A DNA stretch of 64,000 bases from Desulfovibrionaceae bacterium (GCA_015709205.1 JACCQO010000003.1:62001-126000); one strand, 5' to 3'; shown: positions 28,386 to 37,124, counted from the first letter of the stretch. Numbers and translations are program-made. Notes: generated from the letters alone by a model not told the origin.

Positions 28386-30289
28386 GCCCGTTCGCCCGGG
28401 CCCGCCGGACTCGTCGAATCCGCGAAACTTCCCTGGCCCAGCAGCCAGACGTTCCACAAAAAGAGCCGCTCGTCCGCGCGGCCGCGCCGGTGCGCCTCCA
28501 GCCGCGCGCGCACGAAGTCCCGGCTCAGCCCCTGCGCCGTGCGCGCGGGGTCCACGGCCACGGCCCCGTCCGCCAGCCAGCGGCCCACGGGCATGGCGAA
28601 GCCCTGCTTGGACCGGTGGATGATCTCGCGCGGCAGCACGGGCTCCAGGGCCTTCTTCAGGATGTACTTGGTCGTGCCCCGGCGCAGCTTCCAGGCCGAG
28701 GGGATGCGGCGCACGAAGTCCACCAGCTCGATGTCCAGGTAGGGCGAACGCACCTCCAGGGAGTTGAGCATGGAGGCGCGGTCGGCCTTCACCAGGATGT
28801 CGTCCGCCAGGTAGAGGCGGGTGTAGAACTGCAGGGTGCGGTCCACGTCGTCGCCGGCGCAGGAGTTCCAGGCCTCGATGGCCTCGGCGTAGACATCGTC
28901 CGGATCCACGGGCGCGGCGAAGAGTTCGGCCAGTTCGTCCGGCTCCAGCGGGCCGAGCCAGACCGGGTTCCACAGGGCCGGTGGCTGGGACAGCCCGCGC
29001 AGCGTGCGCGAAATCTTGAAGCCCAGGGACATGTAGTTGTGCGACACGGGCAGGAGCGCTGCGGCCAGCCGCGCGCCCCGGTGCGCGAAGCCGGGCACCA
29101 GCGCGCTCCAGGCCCGGGCCGCGCGCAGGGCACGGAACGGCGCATAGCCCGCGAAGAGCTCGTCCGCCCCGTCGCCGCCCAGGGCCACGGTCACGTGGCG
29201 GCGCGTCTCCCGGCAGAGCAGGTAGGTGGGCAGGAAGGAGCTGTCGCCCATGGGCTCGTCCAGCCCGGCCGCGGCCGCGGGCAGCAGGTCGCGGGCCTGG
29301 TCCGGGGTCAGGCGGCAATTCTCGTGCGCCGTGCCCAGTTGCCGGGCCATGAGGTCGGAATAGGCCGACTCGTCGAAGCTCCGCTCGCCGAAACCGATGG
29401 AAAAGGTGCGCAGCTCGCCCGGGCCAACGTGGCGCGCGGCGAACGCGGCCACGGACGAGGAGTCGATGCCGCCGGAGAGGAACACGCCCAGAGGCACGTC
29501 GCTCATCAATCGCCGGGCCACGGCGCGGTCCAGCAGTTCGCGGATGCGCCCGCCCCACTCCTCCTCCGGATCGCGCGGCGTGCCGGCGAAGGGGTCCAGT
29601 TCGAAGGACCACCAGCGCCGGACCTCGGGCGCGGACACGGTGCCCGGGCCGTCCGCGCCCACGCGCACGCGCAGCAGGTGCCCGGCCGGGAGCTTGTGCA
29701 CGTCGCGGTAGAGCGTGCGCGGCGCGGGGATGAACCCGTAGGCGAAGTACTTTTGCAGCGAGAGCCTATCCGTCTCGGTGCGCACGGCCGGGTACAGGGC
29801 CAGGGCGGTGAGCTCCGAGGCGAAGGCGAACCAGCCCTCCCCGGCGGCCCAGTAGAGCGGCTTCTTGCCGAACCGGTCGCGGGCCAGGAACAGCTCGTTG
29901 CTGCGCCGGTCCCAGATGGCGAAGGCCCACATGCCGTTGCAGCGGTCGAGCACGGCCGCGCCCCAGTGCAGATAGCCGTTGAGCAGCACCTCGGTGTCCG
30001 AGTGGTCCGTGCGGAACGCCAGCCCGGCGTCCTCCAGCTCGCGCCGCAGTTCGGCGTGGTTGTATATCTCGCCGTTGTAGACCGTGACCAGCGAGCCGTC
30101 GGCCGACTCCATGGGCTGCGCGCCGCTGGCCAGGTCGATGATCGACAGCCGCCGGTGCCCGAGCCGCACCCCGCGCGCCGCGTCGGCCCACTCCCCGGCC
30201 GCGTCCGGCCCGCGATGGCGCAGGCGGTCGTTCATGGCCGTGAGCGTGGCGGGCCCCTCGGGCCCCACGAATCCGCAGATGCCGCACAT
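28382..30289 (-). CDS. asnB: Asparagine synthase (glutamine-hydrolysing), AsnB family
   Basis: A 635-residue amidotransferase. Cys2 of MCGICGFVG is the glutaminase nucleophile after loss of Met1, and the N-terminal Ntn domain continues with RHRGPDAAGEW and YNGEIYNHAELR. The C-terminal synthetase domain has the pyrophosphate-binding SGGIDSSSVAA loop and LGGDGADELFAGY. Family members make asparagine from aspartate, glutamine and ATP. Copies inside glycan clusters often amidate a sugar carboxylate or an amino-acid decoration instead. It is followed by a coupled methyltransferase and preceded, three bases away, by a polytopic membrane protein. The glycan context favours a specialised role, but a housekeeping role cannot be excluded. 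Confidence 0.93.
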   Translation of the reverse strand: MCGICGFVGPEGPATLTAMNDRLRHRGPDAAGEWADAARGVRLGHRRLSIIDLASGAQPMESADGSLVTVYNGEIYNHAELRRELEDAGLAFRTDHSDTEVLLNGYLHWGAAVLDRCNGMWAFAIWDRRSNELFLARDRFGKKPLYWAAGEGWFAFASELTALALYPAVRTETDRLSLQKYFAYGFIPAPRTLYRDVHKLPAGHLLRVRVGADGPGTVSAPEVRRWWSFELDPFAGTPRDPEEEWGGRIRELLDRAVARRLMSDVPLGVFLSGGIDSSSVAAFAARHVGPGELRTFSIGFGERSFDESAYSDLMARQLGTAHENCRLTPDQARDLLPAAAAGLDEPMGDSSFLPTYLLCRETRRHVTVALGGDGADELFAGYAPFRALRAARAWSALVPGFAHRGARLAAALLPVSHNYMSLGFKISRTLRGLSQPPALWNPVWLGPLEPDELAELFAAPVDPDDVYAEAIEAWNSCAGDDVDRTLQFYTRLYLADDILVKADRASMLNSLEVRSPYLDIELVDFVRRIPSAWKLRRGTTKYILKKALEPVLPREIIHRSKQGFAMPVGRWLADGAVAVDPARTAQGLSRDFVRARLEAHRRGRADERLFLWNVWLLGQGSFADSTSPAGPGERA

Positions 30290-30292
30290 GGC

Positions 30293-32017
30293 CTAGCCCT
30301 CCCTCGGAATCGGCCGGTCGGCCGGGCCCGTTCCCGAACCCGTGCCCGGGCCAGAGCCCGGACCCGGGCCCGAACCGGCGCCGGACGACAGTTGCGCGAG
30401 CACGAAGTGGTCGTTGGCGTAGAGCACGCGCACGTCGCCGTCCAGGGCGCGGGCCTCGGGCAAGTCGCGGGAGAGCAGCAGGACGGTCCCCCCCCGCGTG
30501 CGCGAAAATTCCTCCCAGCGGCGCAGCCGGGCCGTGGGGTCGGGCACGCGGCGGATGGCCTCGTGCTCCTGGTAGGCGCGCCACCAGGCGATCATGCCGT
30601 CCTTGTCGCCGAAGACCACGAACCCGCCGTCCTTCCAGGAATAGACCAGGGGATGCAGGGCGTAGTAGCGCACGGGCAGTTCGTCGGCCCCAAGGACCAG
30701 GACCTTGGCCCCGGGCGCGGTGCGCTGGCGCACGGCGTCCAGCGCGGCCACGTAGTCGCGCCGCTCGGGCGACAGGCTGAAAAAGTGCCCGTGGCGCAGC
30801 TCGGCCGTGCGCCGCCAGAGCTGGTCCCCGAACCCGCCGACCACGACGGCGGCCAGCAGCACCGCCAGGACCGCGCCGCGCCGCCCGAGCGGGCCGCGCC
30901 CCGCGGCACCTGCCGGCGCGCGCCGTCCCTCGGCCCAGACCACCAGGGCCCAGACCAGGGCCAGCAGGGCCAGGGGAATCAGGTAGCGCAGCCCGCGCAC
31001 CAGAAAGAAGTCCAGAGAGGGCACGCCGCCGTCCGCGTGGCGCAGCCCCAGCAGCCAGGTGAGGCCCACGCTCACGCCGACCACGCCCGCGGCCCAGGCC
31101 CCGATGAGCCGCGCGCCCTCGCGCCGCGCGCCCCCGGCCGCGCGCAGCAGGGCCACGGCCGCCGCCCCGGCGGCCAGCAGCGCGACCAGCCCGGGCGTGA
31201 AGAACTCCCGCACGTTGTCCCAGACGTGCACGGACCCGGGCCGCAGCCGCACGCGCATGGCCTCCAGCAGTTCGGCGCGGTCGCCGTGAAAGGCCGCGCT
31301 GTTGCCCGCGAAAAAACGCAGGGCGAACGGGGCCATGACCAGCACGAAGACCGCGCCCGTGGCGGCCATGACCGCCAGCTTGCGCCACGGCGACCAGCGC
31401 GCGGGCAGGAACCCCCACATGCCCAGCCACAGGGCCAGGCCCCAGACCGGCGCGCTCAGGGAGTGCACGTAGGTCAGCGCGCCCGCGCCGAGCAGGAGCA
31501 CGGGCCACAGGAGCGGTCGCGCGCGCCAGAGCCAGGCCCCGGCCAGCAGCCAGGGCAGCAGCGCGGAAAAGGTCAACCGGGCCTGGGCGTCGCGGTGCGC
31601 GCCCCAGTATTCGCCCATGCCCAGGGAGATGGGCACCAGCGCCAGGAGGGAAAACAGCGCGGCGTGGAGCGGACGGGGAAAGAGCAGGCGGCCGAGCAGG
31701 TAGTACCCGGCCAGGTGCAGGAAGAGCACGGGCGCAAGCAGCAGGCAGTAGGCCGTGCCGTAGTCGCCGGTGAACCCGGCCAGCCAGCGCGTCAGCGGGA
31801 TGTGCACGATGCGGTAGAAGGCGTAGTTGGCCGGGTCGCCGAAGACCGGGTCGCCCGCGAACGCGCCGGGATGGGCCATGGCCGCGAGCACGGAGAGGGT
31901 GTTGGCCGTGTCGCCGGACACGTACACGTAGGGCGAGGCCCCATTCCAGACGAGCAGGAAATAGGCGAGCGCGAAGCAGAGAAACGCAAGCAGGACGCGG
32001 GTGTCGGTGCGGGTCAT
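30293..32017 (-). CDS. Polytopic membrane protein, glycosyltransferase-like
   Basis: A 574-residue integral membrane protein with about 11-12 helices in the N-terminal 410 residues and a soluble C-terminal domain of about 150 residues. The first extracytoplasmic loop (SPYVYVSGDTANTLSVLAA) has an acidic residue where GT-C transferases keep catalytic carboxylates. The later PISLGMGEYWGAHRDAQARL loop also fits such a lumen-facing site. No family name can be assigned with certainty. It ends three bases before asnB begins and is divergent from a GT2 gene that probably makes the polyprenyl-phosphate sugar donor. The start at 32017 begins MTRTDTRVLLAFLCFALAY; an ATG at 32050 would add 11 polar residues. 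Confidence 0.7.
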   Translation of the reverse strand: MTRTDTRVLLAFLCFALAYFLLVWNGASPYVYVSGDTANTLSVLAAMAHPGAFAGDPVFGDPANYAFYRIVHIPLTRWLAGFTGDYGTAYCLLLAPVLFLHLAGYYLLGRLLFPRPLHAALFSLLALVPISLGMGEYWGAHRDAQARLTFSALLPWLLAGAWLWRARPLLWPVLLLGAGALTYVHSLSAPVWGLALWLGMWGFLPARWSPWRKLAVMAATGAVFVLVMAPFALRFFAGNSAAFHGDRAELLEAMRVRLRPGSVHVWDNVREFFTPGLVALLAAGAAAVALLRAAGGARREGARLIGAWAAGVVGVSVGLTWLLGLRHADGGVPSLDFFLVRGLRYLIPLALLALVWALVVWAEGRRAPAGAAGRGPLGRRGAVLAVLLAAVVVGGFGDQLWRRTAELRHGHFFSLSPERRDYVAALDAVRQRTAPGAKVLVLGADELPVRYYALHPLVYSWKDGGFVVFGDKDGMIAWWRAYQEHEAIRRVPDPTARLRRWEEFSRTRGGTVLLLSRDLPEARALDGDVRVLYANDHFVLAQLSSGAGSGPGPGSGPGTGSGTGPADRPIPREG

Positions 32018-32320
32018 GGCCTGTTCGGGACCGGACGAGGGTCGGTGCAAAAACTACGTAAGCCCCGGCCGGAGGGCAAGGACTTTTTCCGCGCCCCGCG
32101 CCGCTCGCGCGGCCGTCCTCGTGGCCCCGCGCGGTCCCGGGCGGTCCCGCGCGGCCTCCGTTCGGGGACCACCGCAGGCGCCGCCCCGGAACGCCGCGCG
32201 TCCCGGAATGGCCGCCGCGCCCGCCCGGCGGGGCCGGTTGCGGGATGACGGGCGGTTGTGTACAAACTCCCATCCGCCGGGGCTTCCGCGCCCGGCCAAC
32301 CCCAACCACGGACCGCCAGC

Positions 32321-33478
32321 ATGGCCAACCTCCCGTCCTCCGCGCCGAGCGCGCCCGAGCGCGACGCGATCTCCGACACCAACGCGGCCGGCGCTCCCAG
32401 CACGACCGGCGAAACAGGCGCGCCCGGCGCGCCAGGCGAAACAGACGCACTCGACGTCAGCATCGTCATCCCCGTCTACAACGAGGAGGCCAACGTCGCG
32501 CCGCTGTGCGAGCGGCTCGCCGCCCTGCTCGCGCGCGGCGGGTTCGGTTCGACCGAGGTCATCGTGGTGGACGACGGCTCCACGGACGGGACCCTGGAGG
32601 CCCTGCGCACCCAGGCCGCGCGCCTGCCCTTTCTCAAGGTCCTGGCCTTCCGCCGCAACTACGGGCAGACGCCCGCCCTGTCCGCCGGGTTCGACGCCGC
32701 GCGCGGCCGGGTCATCATCCCCATGGACGGCGACCTGCAGAACGACCCGGACGACATCCCCCTGCTCATCGCCCGGCTCGACGAGGGCTTCGACGTGGTC
32801 AGCGGCTGGCGCAAGAACCGCCAGGACGACATGCTCAAGCGCAAGATCCCGTCGATGATCGCCAACAAGCTCATCTCCTGGGTCACGGGCGTGCATCTCA
32901 ACGACTACGGCTGCACGCTCAAGGCCTACCGCGCCGAGGTGCTCAAGGGCGTGCGCCTCTACGGCGAAATGCACCGCTTCATCCCGGTCTACGCCCACTG
33001 GGAGGGCGCGCGCATCACGGAGATGCCCGTGCGCCACCACCCGCGCACCGCCGGAACCTCCAAGTACGGCATCATCCGCACCTTCAAGGTCATCCTCGAC
33101 CTGATGACCGTGAAGTTCCTGGGCGACTTCGCCCAGAAGCCCATCTACCTCTTCGGCGCCTTCGGGCTCGTCTCCGCCCTGGGCGCGACCGTGATGGGGC
33201 TGAAGACCCTCTACGAACGCATGGTCCTGGACATTCCCGGCGTGATGCTCATCCAGCCCACGCTGCTGACCATGCTCCTGATCCTCTCCACGGTGCTCTT
33301 CCTCTCCGTGGGCATCCTCGCCGAAATCCTGCTGCGCATCTTCCACGAGAACCGCAACCAGAAGACCTACCGCGTGCGCGAGGTCATCCAGGGAGCCGCT
33401 GGGACGACGCCCGCAGCGGCCCGGAACGCCGGGCAGGGGCCCCCGGCCGCAGCCCCGGACTCTCCGGCGGACGCCTGA
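32321..33478 (+). CDS. Glycosyltransferase family 2, polyprenyl-phosphate sugar synthase type (GtrB/ArnC/DPM-like)
   Basis: A 385-residue membrane-attached GT2 enzyme. After a low-complexity N-terminus of about 45 residues the GT-A fold starts at SIVIPVYNEEANVAPL. The nucleotide-sugar site includes VVDDGSTDGT and the metal-binding MDGDLQNDPDDIP. Further family marks are GWRKNRQDDMLKR and YGCTLKAYR. Two C-terminal TM helices (about 255-280 and 293-318) are typical of enzymes that load a sugar onto undecaprenyl phosphate. The divergent polytopic protein is a candidate user of the product. The start is uncertain: ATG at 32321 or GTG at 32258 (21 residues longer); neither has a good ribosome site. 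The C-terminal 25 residues are Ala/Pro/Gly-rich. Confidence 0.87.
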   Translation: MANLPSSAPSAPERDAISDTNAAGAPSTTGETGAPGAPGETDALDVSIVIPVYNEEANVAPLCERLAALLARGGFGSTEVIVVDDGSTDGTLEALRTQAARLPFLKVLAFRRNYGQTPALSAGFDAARGRVIIPMDGDLQNDPDDIPLLIARLDEGFDVVSGWRKNRQDDMLKRKIPSMIANKLISWVTGVHLNDYGCTLKAYRAEVLKGVRLYGEMHRFIPVYAHWEGARITEMPVRHHPRTAGTSKYGIIRTFKVILDLMTVKFLGDFAQKPIYLFGAFGLVSALGATVMGLKTLYERMVLDIPGVMLIQPTLLTMLLILSTVLFLSVGILAEILLRIFHENRNQKTYRVREVIQGAAGTTPAAARNAGQGPPAAAPDSPADA

Positions 33479-33594
33479 GCCGTACGCCCGCCCCGGACAC
33501 CCGAGCCCGGGGCGCCCGACCCGGGCCATCGCCCGACCCGCCGATCCGGAAGGCCGAAGCGGCCCACGGAAGCGGGCAACCGCGCATTCCGTTC

Positions 33595-33622
33595 TTGACA
33601 CCGGCTCGCTCTCGGCTATTAT
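33595..33622 (+). promoter_or_regulatory. Sigma-70 promoter for the lipoprotein gene
   Basis: TTGACA at 33595-33600 and TATTAT at 33617-33622 with a 16-base spacer. GGGAGG at 33655 is the ribosome site. Confidence 0.75.
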
Positions 33623-33669
33623 CTGCTTTTATTTCTCCATTCATTTCAACAAGTGGGAGGTTCCCCCAG

Positions 33670-34233
33670 ATGCGCAGCCCGCTCTTCGCCCCGCTCGCCC
33701 TGGCCCTGGTCCTGGCCCTGGCCATGGCCGCCGGGTGCCGGCACACGGTGTTCGGCAACGAACTCGGCCAAACCGTCTCGCCCCTGGCCATCGCCTTCGC
33801 CGACCCCGCGTGGGACGGCGGAAAGGTGCCGGCGGGCATGCAGTGCCGGCGTTACGGAGGCTCGAAATCCGCGTCCCCGGCCCTGAAGGTCTCGGCCATC
33901 CCGGCCTCGGCCGACACCCTGATCGCGGAATTCAACGACCTGACCTACACGCCCCTTTCCTCGGGCGGCGGCCACGGCGTCATCTCCGTACCGGTTCCGG
34001 CCGGAGCCCGGGAAGTGGTCATTCCCGCCGTGCCCGGCGAGTCCATGCGGCTGCCCGAGGGCGTGACCGGCGTGCGCGCCCACCGCGCCACGGCCGGCGA
34101 CATCGGCTCCGGCTACTACCTGCCCCCGTGCTCCGGCGGCCAGGGCAACACCTACGAGGTCACGGTCCACGCCGTGGACTCCAAGACCAAGCTCGTGGTC
34201 GGCCAGGCCAAGAAAATCATCGGCAGGTACTAG
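33670..34233 (+). CDS. Putative lipoprotein with possible PEBP-like fold
   Basis: A 187-residue exported protein. The signal peptide ends in AMAAGC, a lipobox with Cys23, followed by R-H-T, which permits outer-membrane sorting. The body (KVPAGMQCRRYGGSKSASP, then LIAEFNDLTY and GGHGVIS) resembles the order of motifs in YbhB/PEBP proteins (Pxxyxc-G-SPxLxW, D-P, GHW), but this is a weak, eye-level similarity. Two further cysteines (QCRRY, PPCSGG) could form a periplasmic disulfide. It has its own strong promoter and tandem terminators, so it is monocistronic. I cannot assign a function. Confidence 0.7.
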   Translation: MRSPLFAPLALALVLALAMAAGCRHTVFGNELGQTVSPLAIAFADPAWDGGKVPAGMQCRRYGGSKSASPALKVSAIPASADTLIAEFNDLTYTPLSSGGGHGVISVPVPAGAREVVIPAVPGESMRLPEGVTGVRAHRATAGDIGSGYYLPPCSGGQGNTYEVTVHAVDSKTKLVVGQAKKIIGRY

Positions 34234-34270
34234 CCGCCCCGACGCCGCCCCGACGCCGCCCGATAACCGC

Positions 34271-34345
34271 CCGATGGCCGCCGCGACGGCCACCAGGGCC
34301 GCATCGGTTTTTCGAACGCCCGGCCCGGCCGGGCGTTCCCTTTTT
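34271..34345 (+). terminator. Tandem terminators after the lipoprotein gene
   Basis: The first hairpin pairs CCGATGGCC with GGCCGCATCGG (bulged) before TTTTT at 34307-34312. The second pairs GAACGCCCGGCC with GGCCGGGCGTTC (34314-34338) before CCTTTTT. Two more CGTTCCTTTTTTC copies follow at 34365 and 34399. Confidence 0.8.
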
Positions 34346-34491
34346 CCGCGGCGGCCGGGGGCAACGTTCCTTTTTTCCCATTCTCCGGCCCCAGATCGCG
34401 TTCCTTTTTTCTCATGCCGTTGCCCCGAACGGCGGCGCAGGGCATAATGGCGCACCAGGCCCCACGGCCGGAACCTCTTTCAGGAGCGACC

Positions 34492-35508
34492 ATGTCCACG
34501 ATCCCGCCCGAGCCCGGCTTCGCGCCGGAGCCCGACGTTCCCTCGATCCGGGTCGGCGCGTCCGCCTGCCTGCTGGGCGAGCCGGTGCGCTACGACGGTT
34601 CGCACCGCCGCGACCGCTACGTCACCGACGTGCTCGCGCGCCACTTCGCCTTCGTGCCCGTGTGTCCGGAAACCGAATGCGGCCTGGGCGTGCCGAGGCC
34701 CTCCATGCGCCTGGTCGGCGACCCGGACGAACCGGACTCCTGGCGGTTGACGGTCCCGTCCACCGGGGCCGACCACACCGAGCGGATGCTCGCCTGGGCG
34801 CGCACGCGGCTGGACGGGCTTGCCGGGGAGAACCTCTGCGGCTTCATCTTCAAGTCCAAATCGCCCTCCAGCGGCATGGAGCGCGTGGCCGTGTTCCGGC
34901 CGGGCCTGCCCCAGCCCGTGAAGCGCGGCAAGGGCCTGTTCGCGCGCGAGTTCCTGCGCCGCTTCCCCACGGTGCCCGCCGAGGAGGAGGGCCGCCTCAA
35001 CGATCCGGCCCTGCGCGAGAACTTCGTGGAACGCGTCTTCGCCCTGCACCGCTGGCGCTCCCTGCTGGCCGCCGGGCTCACGCCCGGCGGGCTGGTGGAC
35101 TTCCACACGCGCCACAAGCTGCTCGTGCGCGCGCACAGCCCGCAGCTCTATCGCGAGCTCGGGGCCTTCGTGGCCCGCGCCGCCACCCCGGCCGGTTTCG
35201 CCGAACCGGCAACGGTGGCGGCCGACTACGAGGCGGCGCTGATGCGCGCCCTGGCCGTGCGCGCCACGCCGAAGAAGCACGCCGACGTGCTCCTGCACGT
35301 GCTCGGGCACTTCAAGAAGCGGCTGGAGGCCGACGAAAAGCGGGAATTCCTGGAAACCGTGGAGGCCTACAAGCTCGGCCACGTGCCCCTGATCGTGCCC
35401 GTGACCCTGGCCAACCACTACGTGCGCAAGTACGCCGAGCCCTATCTGGCCCGGCAGCACTACCTGCGGCCGCACCCGGCCGAACTGGCCCTGCGCAACC
35501 ACGCGTAG
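34492..35508 (+). CDS. DUF523-DUF1722 (YbgA) fusion protein
   Basis: A 338-residue cytoplasmic protein. The N-terminal DUF523 domain (about 18-165) shows IRVGASACLLGEPVRYDG and FVPVCPETECGLGVPRPSM. Its three cysteines match the [4Fe-4S] ligands of TudS-type thiouracil desulfurases, which belong to this family. The C-terminal YbgA/DUF1722 domain (about 190-315) includes LVDFHTRHKLLVRAHSP and VLGHFKKRLEADEKREFLE. The fusion is common in bacteria. A sulfur-removal or thio-nucleobase role is inferred from the DUF523 relatives only. CAGGAGC precedes the chosen ATG. Confidence 0.85.
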   Translation: MSTIPPEPGFAPEPDVPSIRVGASACLLGEPVRYDGSHRRDRYVTDVLARHFAFVPVCPETECGLGVPRPSMRLVGDPDEPDSWRLTVPSTGADHTERMLAWARTRLDGLAGENLCGFIFKSKSPSSGMERVAVFRPGLPQPVKRGKGLFAREFLRRFPTVPAEEEGRLNDPALRENFVERVFALHRWRSLLAAGLTPGGLVDFHTRHKLLVRAHSPQLYRELGAFVARAATPAGFAEPATVAADYEAALMRALAVRATPKKHADVLLHVLGHFKKRLEADEKREFLETVEAYKLGHVPLIVPVTLANHYVRKYAEPYLARQHYLRPHPAELALRNHA

Positions 35509-35598
35509 CGCCGGGATCGGCGCGCGGCAAACGAAGACGCGGGAAACGAAGGCGCGAAAACGGAAGGCGGCGAAGGGAAGAGGCGGCGCGGGCCGGGC

Positions 35599-35868
35599 CT
35601 AGCAGTTGCGGCAGGCCCCGGAGTCGCGCATGTAGGTTTCCCAGTCCGGGGCCAGGCAGTCGATGGTCCCGCCGAAGCGGGCGCGCATGGCCTCGCGCGG
35701 AGGCACGGCCGGAGCGTCCGGGTGGTCGCAGGCCGCCTGCACCGCGCTCAGGGCCTTGAGTTCCCGCGCGCTGCGGTACTCCATGACCCCGCAGTGCTTG
35801 CACACGAAGCGCGTGGCGCGCTTGAGGCATTCGCAATCGGTCTTCACGAACTGGTGCTTGCGCAGCAT
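35599..35868 (-). CDS. Small cysteine-rich protein, coupled to a receiver-PAS protein
   Basis: An 89-residue protein with eight cysteines: DCECLKRATRFVCKHCGVMEY, in which two CxC/CxxC pairs suggest a zinc ribbon, then one in QAACDHP and three near the end (DCLAPDWETYMRDSGACRNC). The ATG overlaps the stop of the upstream receiver-PAS gene (TGATG), so translation is coupled. I do not recognise the family. A metal-binding partner or output module for the receiver-PAS protein is possible. Confidence 0.65.
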   Translation of the reverse strand: MLRKHQFVKTDCECLKRATRFVCKHCGVMEYRSARELKALSAVQAACDHPDAPAVPPREAMRARFGGTIDCLAPDWETYMRDSGACRNC

Positions 35869-36998
35869 CACGCGCCTCCGGTGCGGGCCAGGGGGGTAAA
35901 GGTGTAGATCACGCCCACCAGTTCGCCCTCGGGCGAAACGTAGGGCGAGAGGGTCAGCAGGTGGCTGGACGCGGCCCGGCCGCCGTTGCCCGGCCCGGCC
36001 GGGATCCGGTAGATGCCCGGCCGCCTGGCGAAGCGCGCGAAGCTCTCGGACCAACGCCCGCCGGACATGCCCTGCAGGAGCCTGGCGCAGTCGGGTTCCG
36101 CGTCCTCGTCCAGGCCGAAGACGCGGCGGAACACGGCGTTGCACAGGATCATGTTGTGCTCCAGGTCCGTGACCAGGAGCGGATCGGCCAGGGAGTCCAC
36201 CACCTGGTCGAGCTGGTGCACGGCCGCCTGCAGGCCCACCTCGGCCTCGTGCCGGTCCGTCACGTCCACGACCACGCCTTCCACGGCGGCCAGCCGCCCG
36301 GCGGCGTCGCGCACGCCGCGCACGTGCTCCGAGACCCAGAGCACGTCGCCGTCCCTGCCGTAGACCCGCGACTGGAAGCCGTGCGCCTCGCCATCGCTCT
36401 CCAGCAGGTCCAGCAGCTCGTTCCAGCGCTCCTGGCGCACGTAGTAGCGGGCGCCCAGGCGCGGGCAGCAGGCGAGCATGTCCTGCGGCCCGTCGTAGCC
36501 CAGAATGCCGCACAGGGCGTCGTTGACCCAGACCAGCGCGCCGTCGGGATCGGCGCGGAAGATGCCCGCCAGGGCGTTCTCCAGCAGGCGGCGGTAGTCC
36601 TCGTTGCGCTCGGCCAGCCTGCGCCGCAGGGCGTGGTTCTCGACGATGAACTGCAGGTTGGCGGCGAGCGTGTCCTTGGACAGGGGCTTTTCCAGGAAGC
36701 AGTCCAGGACCCCGCCCCCGCGCGCCAGGGCGCGCCCGGCGTCCAGGCCGGTGACCAGGATCACCGGCAGGTCCATCTCCAGCTTGATGCGCCGCGCGGC
36801 CTCCACCCCGTCCATCTCGCCCTCGAGTTCGGCGTCCATGAGCACCACGTCCGGCCGGAGCTCCCCGGCCATTTCCAGGGCCCGCTCGCCGGAAACGGCG
36901 CTGCCGCAGCATTCGTGCCCCAGGACGCGCAGCAGGCCCCGGGCGTGGGTGGCGTCGACAGGACTATCCTCGACCAAAAGAACGCGACGGGGGCTCAT
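35868..36998 (-). CDS. Response regulator with receiver and two PAS domains
   Basis: A 376-residue cytoplasmic protein. The receiver (about 4-118) has VLLVEDSPVDATHAR, the acceptor Asp in VVLMDAELEGEMDGVE, and a Lys in FLEKPLSKD. A PAS domain follows (about 135-258; NALAGIFRADPDGALVWVND and VEGVVVDVTDR), then a second PAS (about 262-372; VVDSLADPLLVTDLEHNMILC). No DNA-binding, GGDEF or kinase domain is present, so output is probably by protein contact. GGGAGGA precedes the ATG at 36998, which is preferred to an ATG at 37028. It is divergent from a chemoreceptor and shares with it a promoter region that holds two matching dyad sites. Confidence 0.88.
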   Translation of the reverse strand: MSPRRVLLVEDSPVDATHARGLLRVLGHECCGSAVSGERALEMAGELRPDVVLMDAELEGEMDGVEAARRIKLEMDLPVILVTGLDAGRALARGGGVLDCFLEKPLSKDTLAANLQFIVENHALRRRLAERNEDYRRLLENALAGIFRADPDGALVWVNDALCGILGYDGPQDMLACCPRLGARYYVRQERWNELLDLLESDGEAHGFQSRVYGRDGDVLWVSEHVRGVRDAAGRLAAVEGVVVDVTDRHEAEVGLQAAVHQLDQVVDSLADPLLVTDLEHNMILCNAVFRRVFGLDEDAEPDCARLLQGMSGGRWSESFARFARRPGIYRIPAGPGNGGRAASSHLLTLSPYVSPEGELVGVIYTFTPLARTGGA

Positions 36999-37030
36999 GC
37001 ATATCCTCCCGCGATCCGTACGAACCAAGA

Positions 37031-37048
37031 TTGTGAATTTATGAACAA
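37031..37048. promoter_or_regulatory. Candidate operator 1, TTGTG-N8-AACAA
   Basis: TTGTGAATTTATGAACAA has the half-site arrangement of Rex or CRP/FNR-family sites (TTGTG-N8-CACAA) with one mismatch in the second half. It lies 33 bases before the receiver-PAS start. Confidence 0.45.
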
Positions 37049-37093
37049 GCTAGCGCCCCCCGGCTCGCCCCGCTCCTTCCAAAGCCGCAGTTC

Positions 37094-37111
37094 TTGTGCA
37101 AAGCGGCACAA
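37094..37111. promoter_or_regulatory. Candidate operator 2, TTGTG-N8-CACAA
   Basis: TTGTGCAAAGCGGCACAA has perfect 6-base arms. It starts 63 bases (six helical turns) after operator 1 and ends 14 bases before the -35 of the chemoreceptor promoter. Confidence 0.55.
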
Positions 37112-37124
37112 ATTTCTAATCAGC

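Noticed and set aside
28322-32248. A 1308-residue plus-strand reading frame
   Set aside because: It lies antisense to asnB and the membrane protein, both of which have clear motifs. The translation is repetitive His/Gly/Gln/Arg sequence.
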